DNA from: Gautieria morchelliformis
Lineage: Eukaryota; Basidiomycota; Agaricomycetes; Gomphales; Gomphaceae
Assembly (NCBI GenBank): GCA_015179125.1
Contig: WHVA01000102.1
Coordinates: forward strand, 62,001 to 126,000
DNA: 64,000 bases
Direction of reading: 5' to 3'
Shown: in pieces, positions 20,282-30,126 of the stretch
Numbering within the stretch: the first letter of the stretch is position 1
How the letters are laid out: each line of letters starts with the position of its first letter
Notes under the pieces: generated by a model
What the model was told of the DNA's origin: nothing
Seen by the model: the letters and a program-made list of their open reading frames with translations, nothing else
The model's database searches: none
Translations under genes and position numbers: made by a program

Positions 20282-21686
20282 GGACTGCTTGCCCCAGCCC
20301 CTAGGCAGATTGGTCCCTCGGGGTGCCAAGTGGTACCATGTATGCCCAATCACCAAGCAGAGGTTTTTAGACCTCCTCGCGCTCACCAGGGATACCCCGG
20401 TCGACCAGCGCACGCCGGAAATGAACACAGCATTCCGACGCCTCCGTGAGGAGGGCCCCCGTAAACCCTGTCCAAATTACATAAATATTTTGGACGGTAG
20501 ACCTGACGATATAGTCATGGTGATTAACGGGTGGCAGTCCAATGCTGAAGGAGTCCCTCCCGCCATCTGCGATGATGTGGAAGGCGGGTTAAACACACAC
20601 AGATATCGATATCTGGATGTGGATATGCATCCTGGCTCCCAAGGGCAAGCCATGATCCCCCTCAAGTTGTGTTTAAGCGACTTGTTTGGTACGCCAGGCC
20701 AGTGGCATGAATTCATGACCAACATCACAATCCCATCACCTGCAGCAGACACCCTGCGGGCCTCAATCACCGGGATGTTCCTGCTGGGGAACAGACTCAC
20801 ACACAAGATCCCGCTGAAGGAGCTCACGTCATGGCTAGCCCTTCATGGCGACGTAAACCATGAACATATCCCTGGGATCGAGGGATACTTTCAACGACTT
20901 CGAGCCAAGGAAGTTGTGAACACCGCTGCATGCACAGGGCAGCGGCGGCATAAACAGGGACTGAAGATGTCCCAACGCGCCCGTGAGAAAGCGGCCATGA
21001 GCACCTTGGAACAGTTCAATAAGGAGCTGCTTGCGTCCCACCCCCCAGATCTGCAACCTGATCCGGCCACGGAGGCCATCTTCATCCAGGAGATGGGAAT
21101 CAACCCATCTCTTGAAATGGGTCCGTATCAACCCCGAGCCGGACCTGGCCCATCCACATCCGCTCACACTGCAGGCATATAAAAGTTTTTTTGTCTGAAA
21201 AACTGTTCAAAAAATTGTACAGATTTTCAAAATATTTTTAGTGTTTTTTATGTAAAAAAAACTATAATAAAATTTTGCGTTTTTATTAGAATTTGTTGAG
21301 CAAGAAAATTGTAAAAAAATTCAAAGTTTTTTTCAGGGTTTTTTATGGGTTTCTTTGTGTTTTCACAAAGAAATTTATAAAAAGACATAAAAAGCCATGC
21401 AAAAAACTTTAAACTTTTTTAAAAATTTCTTGCTCAACAAATTCTAACAAAAACACAAAATTTTGTCAAAGTTTTTTTACATTAAAAACACTAAAAAAAT
21501 TTGGAATATCTTTACAGTTTTTTGAACAGTTTTTCAGACCAGAAAATTTTTATATGCCTCCAGTGTCACGTGGATGTGATGCATGTGGATCCCTGGCCCT
21601 TGCCAGCTCCATATGAGGACGTCCCAATGGATGACGCTCCCTCAGCCGAGGACAAAGACCTCGATGACGATATCTATGGAGAGTAG
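20274..21686 (+). pseudogene. Unrecognised ORF (family X), interrupted by a MITE
   Basis: I do not recognise this protein. From the ATG at 20,274 the frame runs to 21,182, where it reads into an inserted MITE. Leaving out the element and one copy of its 3-bp duplication joins the frame at 21,166 to an acidic tail ending at 21,686. Visible features are a WYHVCP motif, a GWQSNAEGVPPAICDD motif, an Arg/Lys-rich stretch near 20,940-20,990, and the acidic C-terminus. A diverged copy lies at 22,467-23,311. Both stand 20-25 bp upstream of a TGTAAATA LTR, so the ORF may be an internal gene of an LTR element. The start is uncertain because the upstream DNA is another repeat. Confidence 0.6.
21167..21565. 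mobile_element. CACTA-type MITE, almost fully fold-back
   Basis: This 399-bp AT-rich element has ends CACTG(C/G)AGGCATATAAAA in inverted orientation and is flanked by TCA (21,164-21,166 and 21,566-21,568). CACTG/CACTA ends plus a 3-bp target duplication are typical of the CACTA (En/Spm) superfamily. The inverted similarity runs through nearly the whole length (about 190-bp arms), and no coding capacity is seen. Removing it restores the reading frame of the ORF it sits in. Confidence 0.85.
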
Positions 21687-21708
21687 AGTTCTCTATAGTA
21701 GGGGAGGG

Positions 21709-21940
21709 TGTAAATATAGATATTTCCCTGTGTTGCCACGGGGCAACACATAATAGCTGGTAGCTTACATATTTCCAGTGGGTCCTTGTGGACCCACTAT
21801 ATAGTTCTTGCGTGGGATTCCCCTGGGATTCTCCAGCTTATCTTTACTTGTAACTGTCACTACGTCGTACTAGAATCACCACCGTTTGGTCAAGTTCTAT
21901 TGCCTTGTGATACCACAAGTCTTAAGCCACCCATCTTACA
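21709..21940 (+). repeat. TGTAAATA LTR, copy 1 (232 bp)
   Basis: It starts TGTAAATA after a purine tract (GGGGAGGG) and ends CATCTTACA. It shares the CCAGTGGG...GACCCACT hairpin and the GGTCAAGTTCT block with the LTRs at 23,333 and 55,960. A purine tract on its left implies that it is a 3' LTR. Confidence 0.7.
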
Positions 21941-22466
21941 CATGCCCCATAGGAAAGGCATGTTAGCGACTAGGGGCTATGGCAGGGAAGGTTCGGTAGA
22001 GTTCTTAGAAAGCTAGAATCAAATACGCTCTCTCAGTGAATTTATTGTCACTGGGATATTAATACAATATCTAGAATCAAATACACTACATGATTTTCAG
22101 TCAACATGCTATGTAAATATGAAAGATACTACTCGCCTCTCTCAGTGAATTTATTGTCACTGGGAGAAGAGTATTATTCTGTCTCAGAGAGCATATACGT
22201 GCACCCGGCCCTTTAGCGCCCAAGGGCTCGCGCGTCGAAGTCATTTCAAACTCCGCTGGGTGCAGCCGCTTGTGAAAATAGAAATAACAGAATGAAATGG
22301 AGAGGTAGAGAGTGACTAGAAAATTTCGAAAATAAGCAGAGAAGTGGATGCATGGTACAAGAACAATGTGAGAAACAATTGGAAACCCCACACAATAAAT
22401 TGAACATATTATGCTTGATTTTGGTGCAGGAGCATAAATGCACCCAACAAGGCATCACAGTAGCAT
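21941..22466. repeat. Repeat region with no gene; inverted partner of 25,790-26,140
   Basis: A 28-bp motif beginning TCTCTCAGTGAATTTATTG occurs twice (about 22,030 and 22,138). From about 22,120 to 22,490 the minus strand matches the plus strand at 25,790-26,140. Conserved peptides GCIYAPAP and GAKGPG are separated by a T-rich, intron-like stretch, so both are probably fragments of one unidentified protein-coding repeat. Confidence 0.5.
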
Positions 22467-23311
22467 ATGCAGTGGTACAACGTCTGCCCACTCAATGATG
22501 CATGCTTCGTTGAGCTTCAGATGTACGCAAAGGAGACGCCACAATACTTGCGCACACATGAGATGATTGGCACATTCAAGGGTATCGAGCACGAACAACG
22601 CACCTGAACTCCCAAACAGGATTGTGTTGTAATAGTGAGCGGCACCTTGCAGCAATCATCAAGGGTTGGATCCACAATCCAGAAGGAATACCCACTGCCA
22701 TCTGCAACAATGTGGATGGAAGCCTCAACCTCGCAGAGATGGATGTCTGGATGTGGCTGAAGGTCCTCGCACCCCAAGTCAAGGGGGTCACATCACCCCT
22801 TAGGTCGAGACTTATTGACCTACTCAGCTTGACAGCCCAGTGGTTGAGCTTCGTTGACGCCAGGGAGTGTCTGACGCCGCAGAGCACCAGCCTCCGGTTG
22901 TCAATCATGGGCCCATGCCCAATAGGGGATTGGGCCGGCCCAGACATCCCTCTTGCCAAGATTCACCAGCGCGGCATTCAGTGCCGCTGCCTGCGAGGAC
23001 CAGAAAAAGGTCCTCGAGACCAGCCACATGAGGGCCACAGACCTGCTGCTGCACCCAGGCCCAGCTTGATCGAGAGCTGGTGGGCATCCAGCCACCCCCA
23101 CCAGCCAACAACCCTGCCATCAAGGCCATACTCCATGAGGACCTAGGCCCTGATGACCAGACAGGAAAGGAACCCCGCTGATGGTGCAGTACAACCGCCA
23201 CACTCAGATGCCTCTGCTGAGCCGTGAGCCCCACTGGCCCCCTACGACACCAACATAAATGTGTCAGAGTCACTCGAAGACTCCATCATGGAGGCCCTGT
23301 ACAGCTCATGA
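22467..23311 (+). pseudogene. Unrecognised ORF (family X), decayed copy
   Basis: This is a diverged homologue of the ORF at 20,274. It shares a WYNVCP start block, a GWIHNPEGIPTAICNN motif (versus GWQSNAEGVPPAICDD) and the following Leu-rich segment. The frame is broken between 22,560 and 22,620 and again after about 22,950, with several stops. It ends about 20 bp before a purine tract and a TGTAAATA LTR, the same arrangement as copy 1. No MITE is present, which agrees with the MITE in copy 1 being a later insertion. Confidence 0.6.
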
Positions 23312-23332
23312 GTTGTTCATAGAGGGGGAGGG

Positions 23333-23535
23333 TGTAAATAACCTACATACCTAGTAGCTTAGCTAATCCCAGTGGGCCCCTTAGGGACCCACTGTACAGT
23401 TCATGTGTGGGAACTGTCTGGGGGTTCCAAATTGCATCTTACCTTACGCTGTCACTACATAGCATCCAGAATACCACACCTTGGTCAAGTTCTGTCTTCC
23501 CTTGTGACACAAGGCTTAAGGTCTACATCTTTACA
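23333..23535 (+). repeat. TGTAAATA LTR, copy 2 (203 bp)
   Basis: It starts TGTAAATAACC after AGAGGGGGAGGG and ends CATCTTTACA. It is clearly closer to the 55,960 LTR than to copy 1, sharing the block GGGCCCCTTAGGGACCCACTG. Confidence 0.75.
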
Positions 23536-24719
23536 ACCGTCAATGTAAAGAGATCACAAGCCATAAATGCAGGGGAAGTCCCTTTACATTGCACTTGGGA
23601 GTGGTGGAGCTTCCAGCCTTGGATTGTTCTGTGCTTCCAGTGTCAAAGCCTAAATGACTTTTTCAAGACCCTGCACCATTTCCATTGGCAATACCACCCC
23701 CAAGTCATTCACTGTGCAAGTAATTACTGTCAGATATATCCATATTATCGCCACTCCAGGCTCAGTGAATTCATGGCAAAGAAGCCACAGCCTGTAGTAT
23801 CCCACAATGTTTTCCTCAGCATAGTCATTACCAAGGTGCCCCAGGAAGTGAAGAGGATGAAGAGGATGAACTGCCTTTGACTGATCATGACACTCATGTC
23901 ATCGTAGCCCATGGTGATCCCTTCCCATTTCTGATGCCAATTCTTCGACTGTCCACAAATGATGTATCAGGTGCCAGGATTGGATTTTTGAGCATTAATA
24001 TCGCATGTTAGTGGCAAATGCCCGAATAGCGTGTGCGATCTAGCGAATCGCCCAGCGAACAGTACCAAAGAGGTAAGGGTTAAGAAGTAAGAGGGTTACT
24101 CGAAAGGAATTCACCCTGATCTACAGTCATAGCGAAATAGCCCGTGGCACTTGATGATGTAATGTGCAAGGTGTCACAGAAAGGTTGTCTAAGTAGCGAC
24201 AATCCTTTCGTCGGCGAAGGCACTCCTTCGGAGCCCTTCGCTGACAGCACAGAAAATAACTCGAAGGCTAAGGTAACAAAGATGAAGTATGAGAACTCAC
24301 CAGTGATGCCTAAGTCCTCTTCTGGTCGAAGATAGAAATCTACAGGAGAAGGCTCAAGACAATGGTCACAGCGAGGTCAAGTTTGCACAAGATGGACGTA
24401 TGATAATTGAACTGGAGAATATACATGCGAATGTAAACTACTTATACCGAATGCTCATATGGTGCTAGCGAATAGGAAAGAGGCCGTCATGAGTCAGGGT
24501 TGGATAGGGGTGCGCAGTCATGATACTAAGTATATGGAATAAACATACAATAGAGTGAGGGAAGAGTGCGAACATGAAACGACAGAGAGTAGGTGGCGAA
24601 GGCCCCTATGTATGAAACGCCTTGGGACCTGCATATACATCACCCTGCACGGACTCTTCGTCTGCTGGGTTGATCCCACATGACCTATGGGTAAGATTCC
24701 CCATGAATGCATTCTGGCC
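23536..24719. other. No recognisable gene; decayed repeats
   Basis: Open frames are short and broken. From about 24,000 on the sequence is rich in GCGAAT/GCGAA words, like the TCATGACA repeats on either side. I see no supported gene. Confidence 0.5.
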
Positions 24720-25537
24720 ATAGGCACACCCAAAGGGGGTTGAGTTGAGAAGATGATGGGACCAGTGATGAACCATCAATCCGGGTAAAGGATGTTGATC
24801 GTGTTTGGTGGCGTGCCTGCTGGCAAATGATGCGAGTAGTGAATGGTCATATGGTGAATGTGGCAAATAGCAAATTGAGCGAGGAGTGAATGGAGCGAAG
24901 ACGAGCGAACATGGAAGAGTGGTGAAAGGGAAAACAGGGATAGCTGGGTACAAGAAATAAATGAGTCATGACAGCCTGCACCTCCTTGCAATTAATGATA
25001 GGACCAATGATGAACCATCAATCCAGGTAAAGGATGTCGATCGTGTTTGATGGCGAAGTAGCGAATGGTCATTTGGCGAATGTGGCGAATAGTGAATGGA
25101 GCAAAGAGTGAATGGAGCGAAGCCGAGCGAACATGGAAGAGTGGTGAAAGGGAAAACAGGGATAGCTGGATAAAAGAAATGAATGGGTCATGACAACTGT
25201 GTAGTGAAAACTTCAGCGAAGCTAATTCGTCCTGCCCTGCAGTGGTACGAGTCTCATTGAGTCCAACCTGCACGGAGGCTGCAACTGACACTATCCGAAT
25301 GCATCCTGAGCATGTGGGTCTGTCATGGAGTGGGATTTTAACAGATGATGGGTTCTATGATGGATGATGGCACCAACACCTGGCATCCTGGCAGGAATGA
25401 TGCGAATAGCGAATGTGAAAGCAGTATGGCGACGAATATTTTGGCAATATATTCACTGGTCTGGGAAGTCGTTCACTGGTTCAGGAGGTCATTCACTGTG
25501 TGTTGAGGGATGATTCGCAGAATAAACGAATCATGAC
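24720..25537 (+). repeat. TCATGACA repeat family, three further copies
   Basis: Units at about 24,720-24,970, 24,985-25,194 and 25,310-25,537 end AATAAATGAG-TCATGACA or close variants. The first two share long stretches (GATGAACCATCAATCC...GTTGATCGTG...GAACATGGAAGAG). The first unit opens with the AAAGGGGGTTG motif seen at 19,780. Confidence 0.6.
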
Positions 25538-25789
25538 ATCAGGTTCCAAATGGTCAGGGGGAGACAATAATGAACAGGTAGTAAAGAAGCAATCTTGATT
25601 GTGAGCTGAGAGTCTGTTCAATAGCTGTTCTCTAACCTACATGAGTAGCTCCCTTGACTCCAACACCTTCAATGACTTCAGTGCCCATTCATTAGAAGGC
25701 CAGGGTCATGGTACTTCTCATCATGTTGTCTCCACATCCAAATGACTCATCTTATATGCAGTGGATCCATCATCAATGTGCCCTGATTG

Positions 25790-26140
25790 TGACAAACCCT
25801 GGCCATCTGCCTACTGGAGAGTATGTTGGGTGCATATATGCTCCAGCACCAGAATCAAGCCAAATACATTCCATGATTTATGTTTCATTTGAATTTCATT
25901 TCAGATTGTTCCCCTATGATCACTTTATTTTTCAGAACTTTTCTGAAATTTTCTATCAAACATGTATACTTCTATTTCAGTTTGTTTTTCTTCTTTTTCC
26001 CACCAGCTCTCTTATGTAATAATGTGGCCGCCCGCTCTGCCATGGGCGCTAAAGGCCCGGGTGGTAATACATGTGAAGTAAGACAAGATTTAGACCTCTC
26101 ATGGTGACAATTAAACTGAGAGAGGCAAGTAAATTTGCTT
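25790..26140 (+). repeat. Inverted partner of 22,120-22,490
   Basis: The plus strand here matches the minus strand near 22,120-22,490: GCIYAPAPESS, then a T-rich stretch ending CACCAG, then GAKGPG and a GAGAGAGG tail. The order is the same in both copies. It looks like two exons of an unidentified mobile-element protein with an intron between them. Confidence 0.5.
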
Positions 26141-26395
26141 TGTTTTCTTCGATTTATTAACCAAGAAATCCTGTAGTGAATTGATTTCTAGTCTTTTCTT
26201 TTGAACTCCAAGTCCAGTCCTACTGCCTATAATTCCTGTCTCCAACAAAGTAGACTACAGCCCCCAATGGAGACTGAAACAAAACCTAACCCCAAACCCC
26301 TGCATATCGTAATCCCCAATATCGGGGCTCCTGTGAGCATGACCATGGTGCGGCATGCAGATGGAGGGTGAAACTGAAGGTATGTGAGCTAGATG

Positions 26396-29190
26396 TAGGG
26401 CTGCATGCCGTGCCGTACATCCATGGCTGTATGGTACCATATTATAGCCACAGCACCCGTACCGTCAAGGGTCTGGGTGATGTGCTGACAGCACAGTATA
26501 CAGTATGGTTTGACGCCATATGATACTGTAAAAATACAGGCATATACAGTATGTACCGTGACATACAGCATGTACTGCTGTTTCAATTTCAGCCTCGATG
26601 TCCTCTCCTTTCACTCAAGTGCCAAGTGAGTTGGCCGTCCACCCCTACAATGTAGTGTACTATTCCACAGTACTCACATCACTACAGAACCCAAGCGAAC
26701 AAACCAAGGAAAAAAGATGGCAGCATTGATTGAAGAGGAAGGGCTGGATGAAGATGGCCATCATATGAAATGCGGGAATCTGCATCATCAGCAGAAGCGC
26801 AAATCAGGCAAGCCAAGAAGATCACACAAGGAGAGGACAAGAATGAGGATGATGATGAAGATGGTGACTTTTCGGACTCCAGCTCTGGGGATGAATCAAG
26901 CTCAGAATCTGAGTCAGATGTGTCTCATAATGTGATTCCAAATCATGAAACAAGTTTCTCACTACATCTACCTATTCCCTACTCACCTGCTTGTTCCAGC
27001 TAGATTGCTGACATGCTCCCATCAAAAACAGCACCCAGTACCAAACGAAACAAATCAACAACACGCGCACAACAGATCAAGTCCGCTTCAGCTTCCTCAA
27101 AGGCTAAATCCATGACGCATGCCAAAAAGAAATTGCAGAAGGCAATGGTTGAAGAGGTCGAGGTTGAGGATAGCCCATGAAATGTATCAATGCGCAATTG
27201 TGCCGCATCTCCCGAACCTCCTTCTCCCACTGAAACAATGACGAGTAGTACAGAACAGAGAAAAAAGGTATGACCCTTGATACCTCACCCCACTCCACTC
27301 ACAGCAATCACCCCAGGAGCCAGGTGGAGTGAAACATAGCAGTCGTATATACCTATTCTACAAAGTTGTTCCCCACAATGCCAGTGGTCAGCCAGGTGAT
27401 CCAGGTGACAAGCACTATCGCTGCTATCATGGCAATCACAAAATTCTAACAGTGATGAAGCCGATGAAAAGTAATCCTCCTGGTTTGCATATTTTTGCTT
27501 CAATGAAACCAATAGTCTTTACTAATGTTCATTAGGGCTTAGCCCTCACCTGAAGGTGCTATCTCAAACACTGATATCAAGAAGGCAACATCTCACAGCA
27601 GCAATTACCAAGACAGTGCTGTCGCACTTGTGGAACGTCAGTTTGATGATGAGGCTGTACGGCAGGAGGATGAGGATGAGGGTGATGCAATGAGGCATGA
27701 TGGGGTTATATCCACTATCTTTAGAGTAATGCCTCCTTTCTTTTTCTTGCCTTGAGGCTCTAGAGTCTAATTAATTTCAGTTATGAAAAATTGTTCGGAG
27801 TGTTCATTCCAGCCCACAGCGCTGCCAAAACTGGTTCAAAGAGATCTATGTAACGATGAACCAAGGGATTGCCAGGGATGATGCTGAGAGCCCAGCTCTC
27901 ATGCTCATCTTAGATGTGAGAACACATTGGTCATCAACGCATCAAATACTCCATGAGTGATTCTAATTTTTATACTACAGAATTTCAGTCTGATATGAAC
28001 AGGACGTGCACTTGATTGTCACAGCGCTATTGATTGATTTGTGACTTGAAAGCGAGATCTTCATGAATATGAGCTATCCGAGGATGACTGGACATCAATT
28101 ACCCTGGTGTCGTCTTGGATCAAGTCTTTCCGCAGTGCCACAACACAGATGTCCACCACAAAGGTGCCAATGTTATCTACGACACATGCTATCTTTCGAG
28201 GACTACAGGAAGATATCAAGGAGATCTTGCGAAGTCTTCCCCCCAGTGTTTCTCCCAGTATCAAGCATGGTCTCATTGATGCACACATCAAACTTAGTGA
28301 TTATTATCATAAGCATGATGAATCACCCTTCTATACTTGGGTAGCATGTGCGTCACTTTGATCATGATGCGTGGTTCTACTGACAATGTTCTAGTACTTG
28401 ATCCTCGGATCTCTTACAAAGGGATGGTGCTTCATTATGCAGGCAATGAATCACTCTCTGCATATCTTGAATCATCAAAAACAAATATGTATGAATACTA
28501 TGAGACCCATTATGCCTGTAAACACTCTGGGCCTTCACAAGTGACCGATCCTGTGCCCGGTCTGTCAGCTGAAGCTTCAGCCCCTCCTCACTCCCCTCAA
28601 AAGAATTTTACATCGCGCTTCCAGCGGAGGGTGAAGGCAGTGATCAATGAACTTGATGAATTCTTCAAGCTTCCTCAAGAGGATTTCGAGACTTACAATC
28701 CAATCCATTGGTGGATGGGTCACTGTACTCAATTCCCCAACCTGTTTTGGCTTGTTGGGGACATTCTCTGTATCCCTGGTTGCGTACTATGTTGTTATTG
28801 GAGTTTTGGGACTGTCATTGTCATTATCCTAGGAGATGCTGTCGCCATTGAGCAAGTTTTCTCAGGAGGGCGTGACACAATCTCCTTGTGATGGGCAAGT
28901 CTTCGGCCTGAAACCATCAAAGTTTTAATGCTCAGCAAAAAAAAGCTTCATCTTGCACGCGCTCAGTGCACAGCAGCATTACGTTGTTAACATACAATTA
29001 TTAGACCTTGTATCTAAATTTACCATGCTCAAATAGATCCATCAACCGTAATACGGACGGTACGGTACCCATACCGTACCATCAGAGGGGGTGAGGTATT
29101 GATTATATGGATGGTATAAGGCCTGCCATATCCGTAAACTTACCGTGGATTATACAGCCGTAGCCGTAATATGGATGATGTGTAGCCCTA
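26396..29190 (+). mobile_element. Degenerate hAT DNA transposon
   Basis: The 2795-bp element has ends TAGGGCTGCATGCC... and, inverted, TAGGGCTACACATC..., with subterminal ACGGTACGGTACC-like repeats. It is flanked by GCTAGATG (26,388-26,395) and GCTGGATG (29,191-29,198), an 8-bp target duplication with one mismatch, as expected for hAT. It contains decayed transposase sequence on the plus strand. Confidence 0.9.
26717..28990 (+). pseudogene. hAT transposase (decayed, with introns)
   Basis: Segments in order: an acidic Ser/Asp/Glu-rich N-terminus (26,770-26,940), a Lys-rich region (27,010-27,170), a BED-finger-like segment (HYRCYHG, near 27,410), an RNase H-like core piece (LILDVRTHWSST, near 27,905), a linker (DDWTSITLV...AHIKLSDYYHK, 28,080-28,320), then LDPRISYKG near 28,400. 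The C-terminal hAT dimerisation region (DEFFKLP...NPIHWW...FPNLFWL...VAIEQVFSGG) is at 28,650-28,890. A 54-nt GT-AG intron fits at 28,779-28,832 and rejoins the domain in frame. Frameshifts and stops between segments make it non-functional. Confidence 0.85.
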
Positions 29191-29198
29191 GCTGGATG

Positions 29199-30126
29199 GG
29201 TACCTAGTGTTGTGGGGTTGGGGGATGGTAGGTGGAGGAGGGTGGACCGGTGGCGCCAATGTTAATGGGAGATGGAGAAAGTGGAAGTGTGGCGAGAGGA
29301 GAGAAAGGAATGTTAAAACAAGGTATATATACTATTTTCCATTGGGGTTGGTGGGTACTTGTTGTAATTGCTTGGGGTGTTTGCAGTGCCAGCCAATTTC
29401 AAGATGCCGACGTGAAAATTGAACTAGTACTTGGAGTGTAAAAAGTACGATCAATTTACCAAAATATTAGTAAATTTGGTGTCGGATTTGCAGTGTATTT
29501 CAAGTAGCTATATTTTAGTTTTTCAAGCCAGTTTACTAAATCTGCAGAATTGAGAGCAGATACTGCCCGATTAGCGCAGTTTGCAGATTTTTGGTCCGAT
29601 AGCATACGATCCCGGCATGACCACTTTTCACCGGAACTTATGACCTAATTTCAGGTCTGTCCAACACCACACAGCTTCACCCGCGTAAGTCGAGGACAAT
29701 TGGTCCCCGCAACCTCTCCGCTTCTAAATCCGCTACGGCAAAGTCCGGGCGGGTTGTTCTCATGTGTAAGCATGTTCATTCTCCGCTTGCTGAGATCCTT
29801 CTCCTCATTGTATACTATACAAGTTTTATTGGTGAAGCTATTGTGCACAGGCTAAGGGGTATACGAGTCCGTTAATTCCATACTGCTTCTTAAACGTGTC
29901 TGTCCCTCATTGTCTACTCCTTATTCTTGTGCCTGCTACTAACAGGATACGCAGAGCCTTGATCATCTGGTTGGTTGGTAGGTGCGTGCGTGAGGCTCCT
30001 GGCACCATACCGTTCAACATAACAGTACTGGCCTCAGTACTTTCCTCGCTTGGGTGATTTGTCAGATTGTTACAGTGCGTCAAGGGGATATCCGTAGTCC
30101 AAACCACCTTTCACTATATTATACAG
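29199..30126. other. Intergenic, nothing recognised
   Basis: No coding region or repeat stands out. It should contain the promoter and possibly an upstream exon of the gene at 30,127: a GT...ATTATACAG interval ends directly before that ATG. I see no convincing TATA box. Confidence 0.4.

Noticed and set aside
23540-23595. Small inverted repeat CAATGTAAAG / CTTTACATTG after an LTR
   Set aside because: The arms are only 10 bp and the sequence is LTR-like. There is no sign of an element or terminator.
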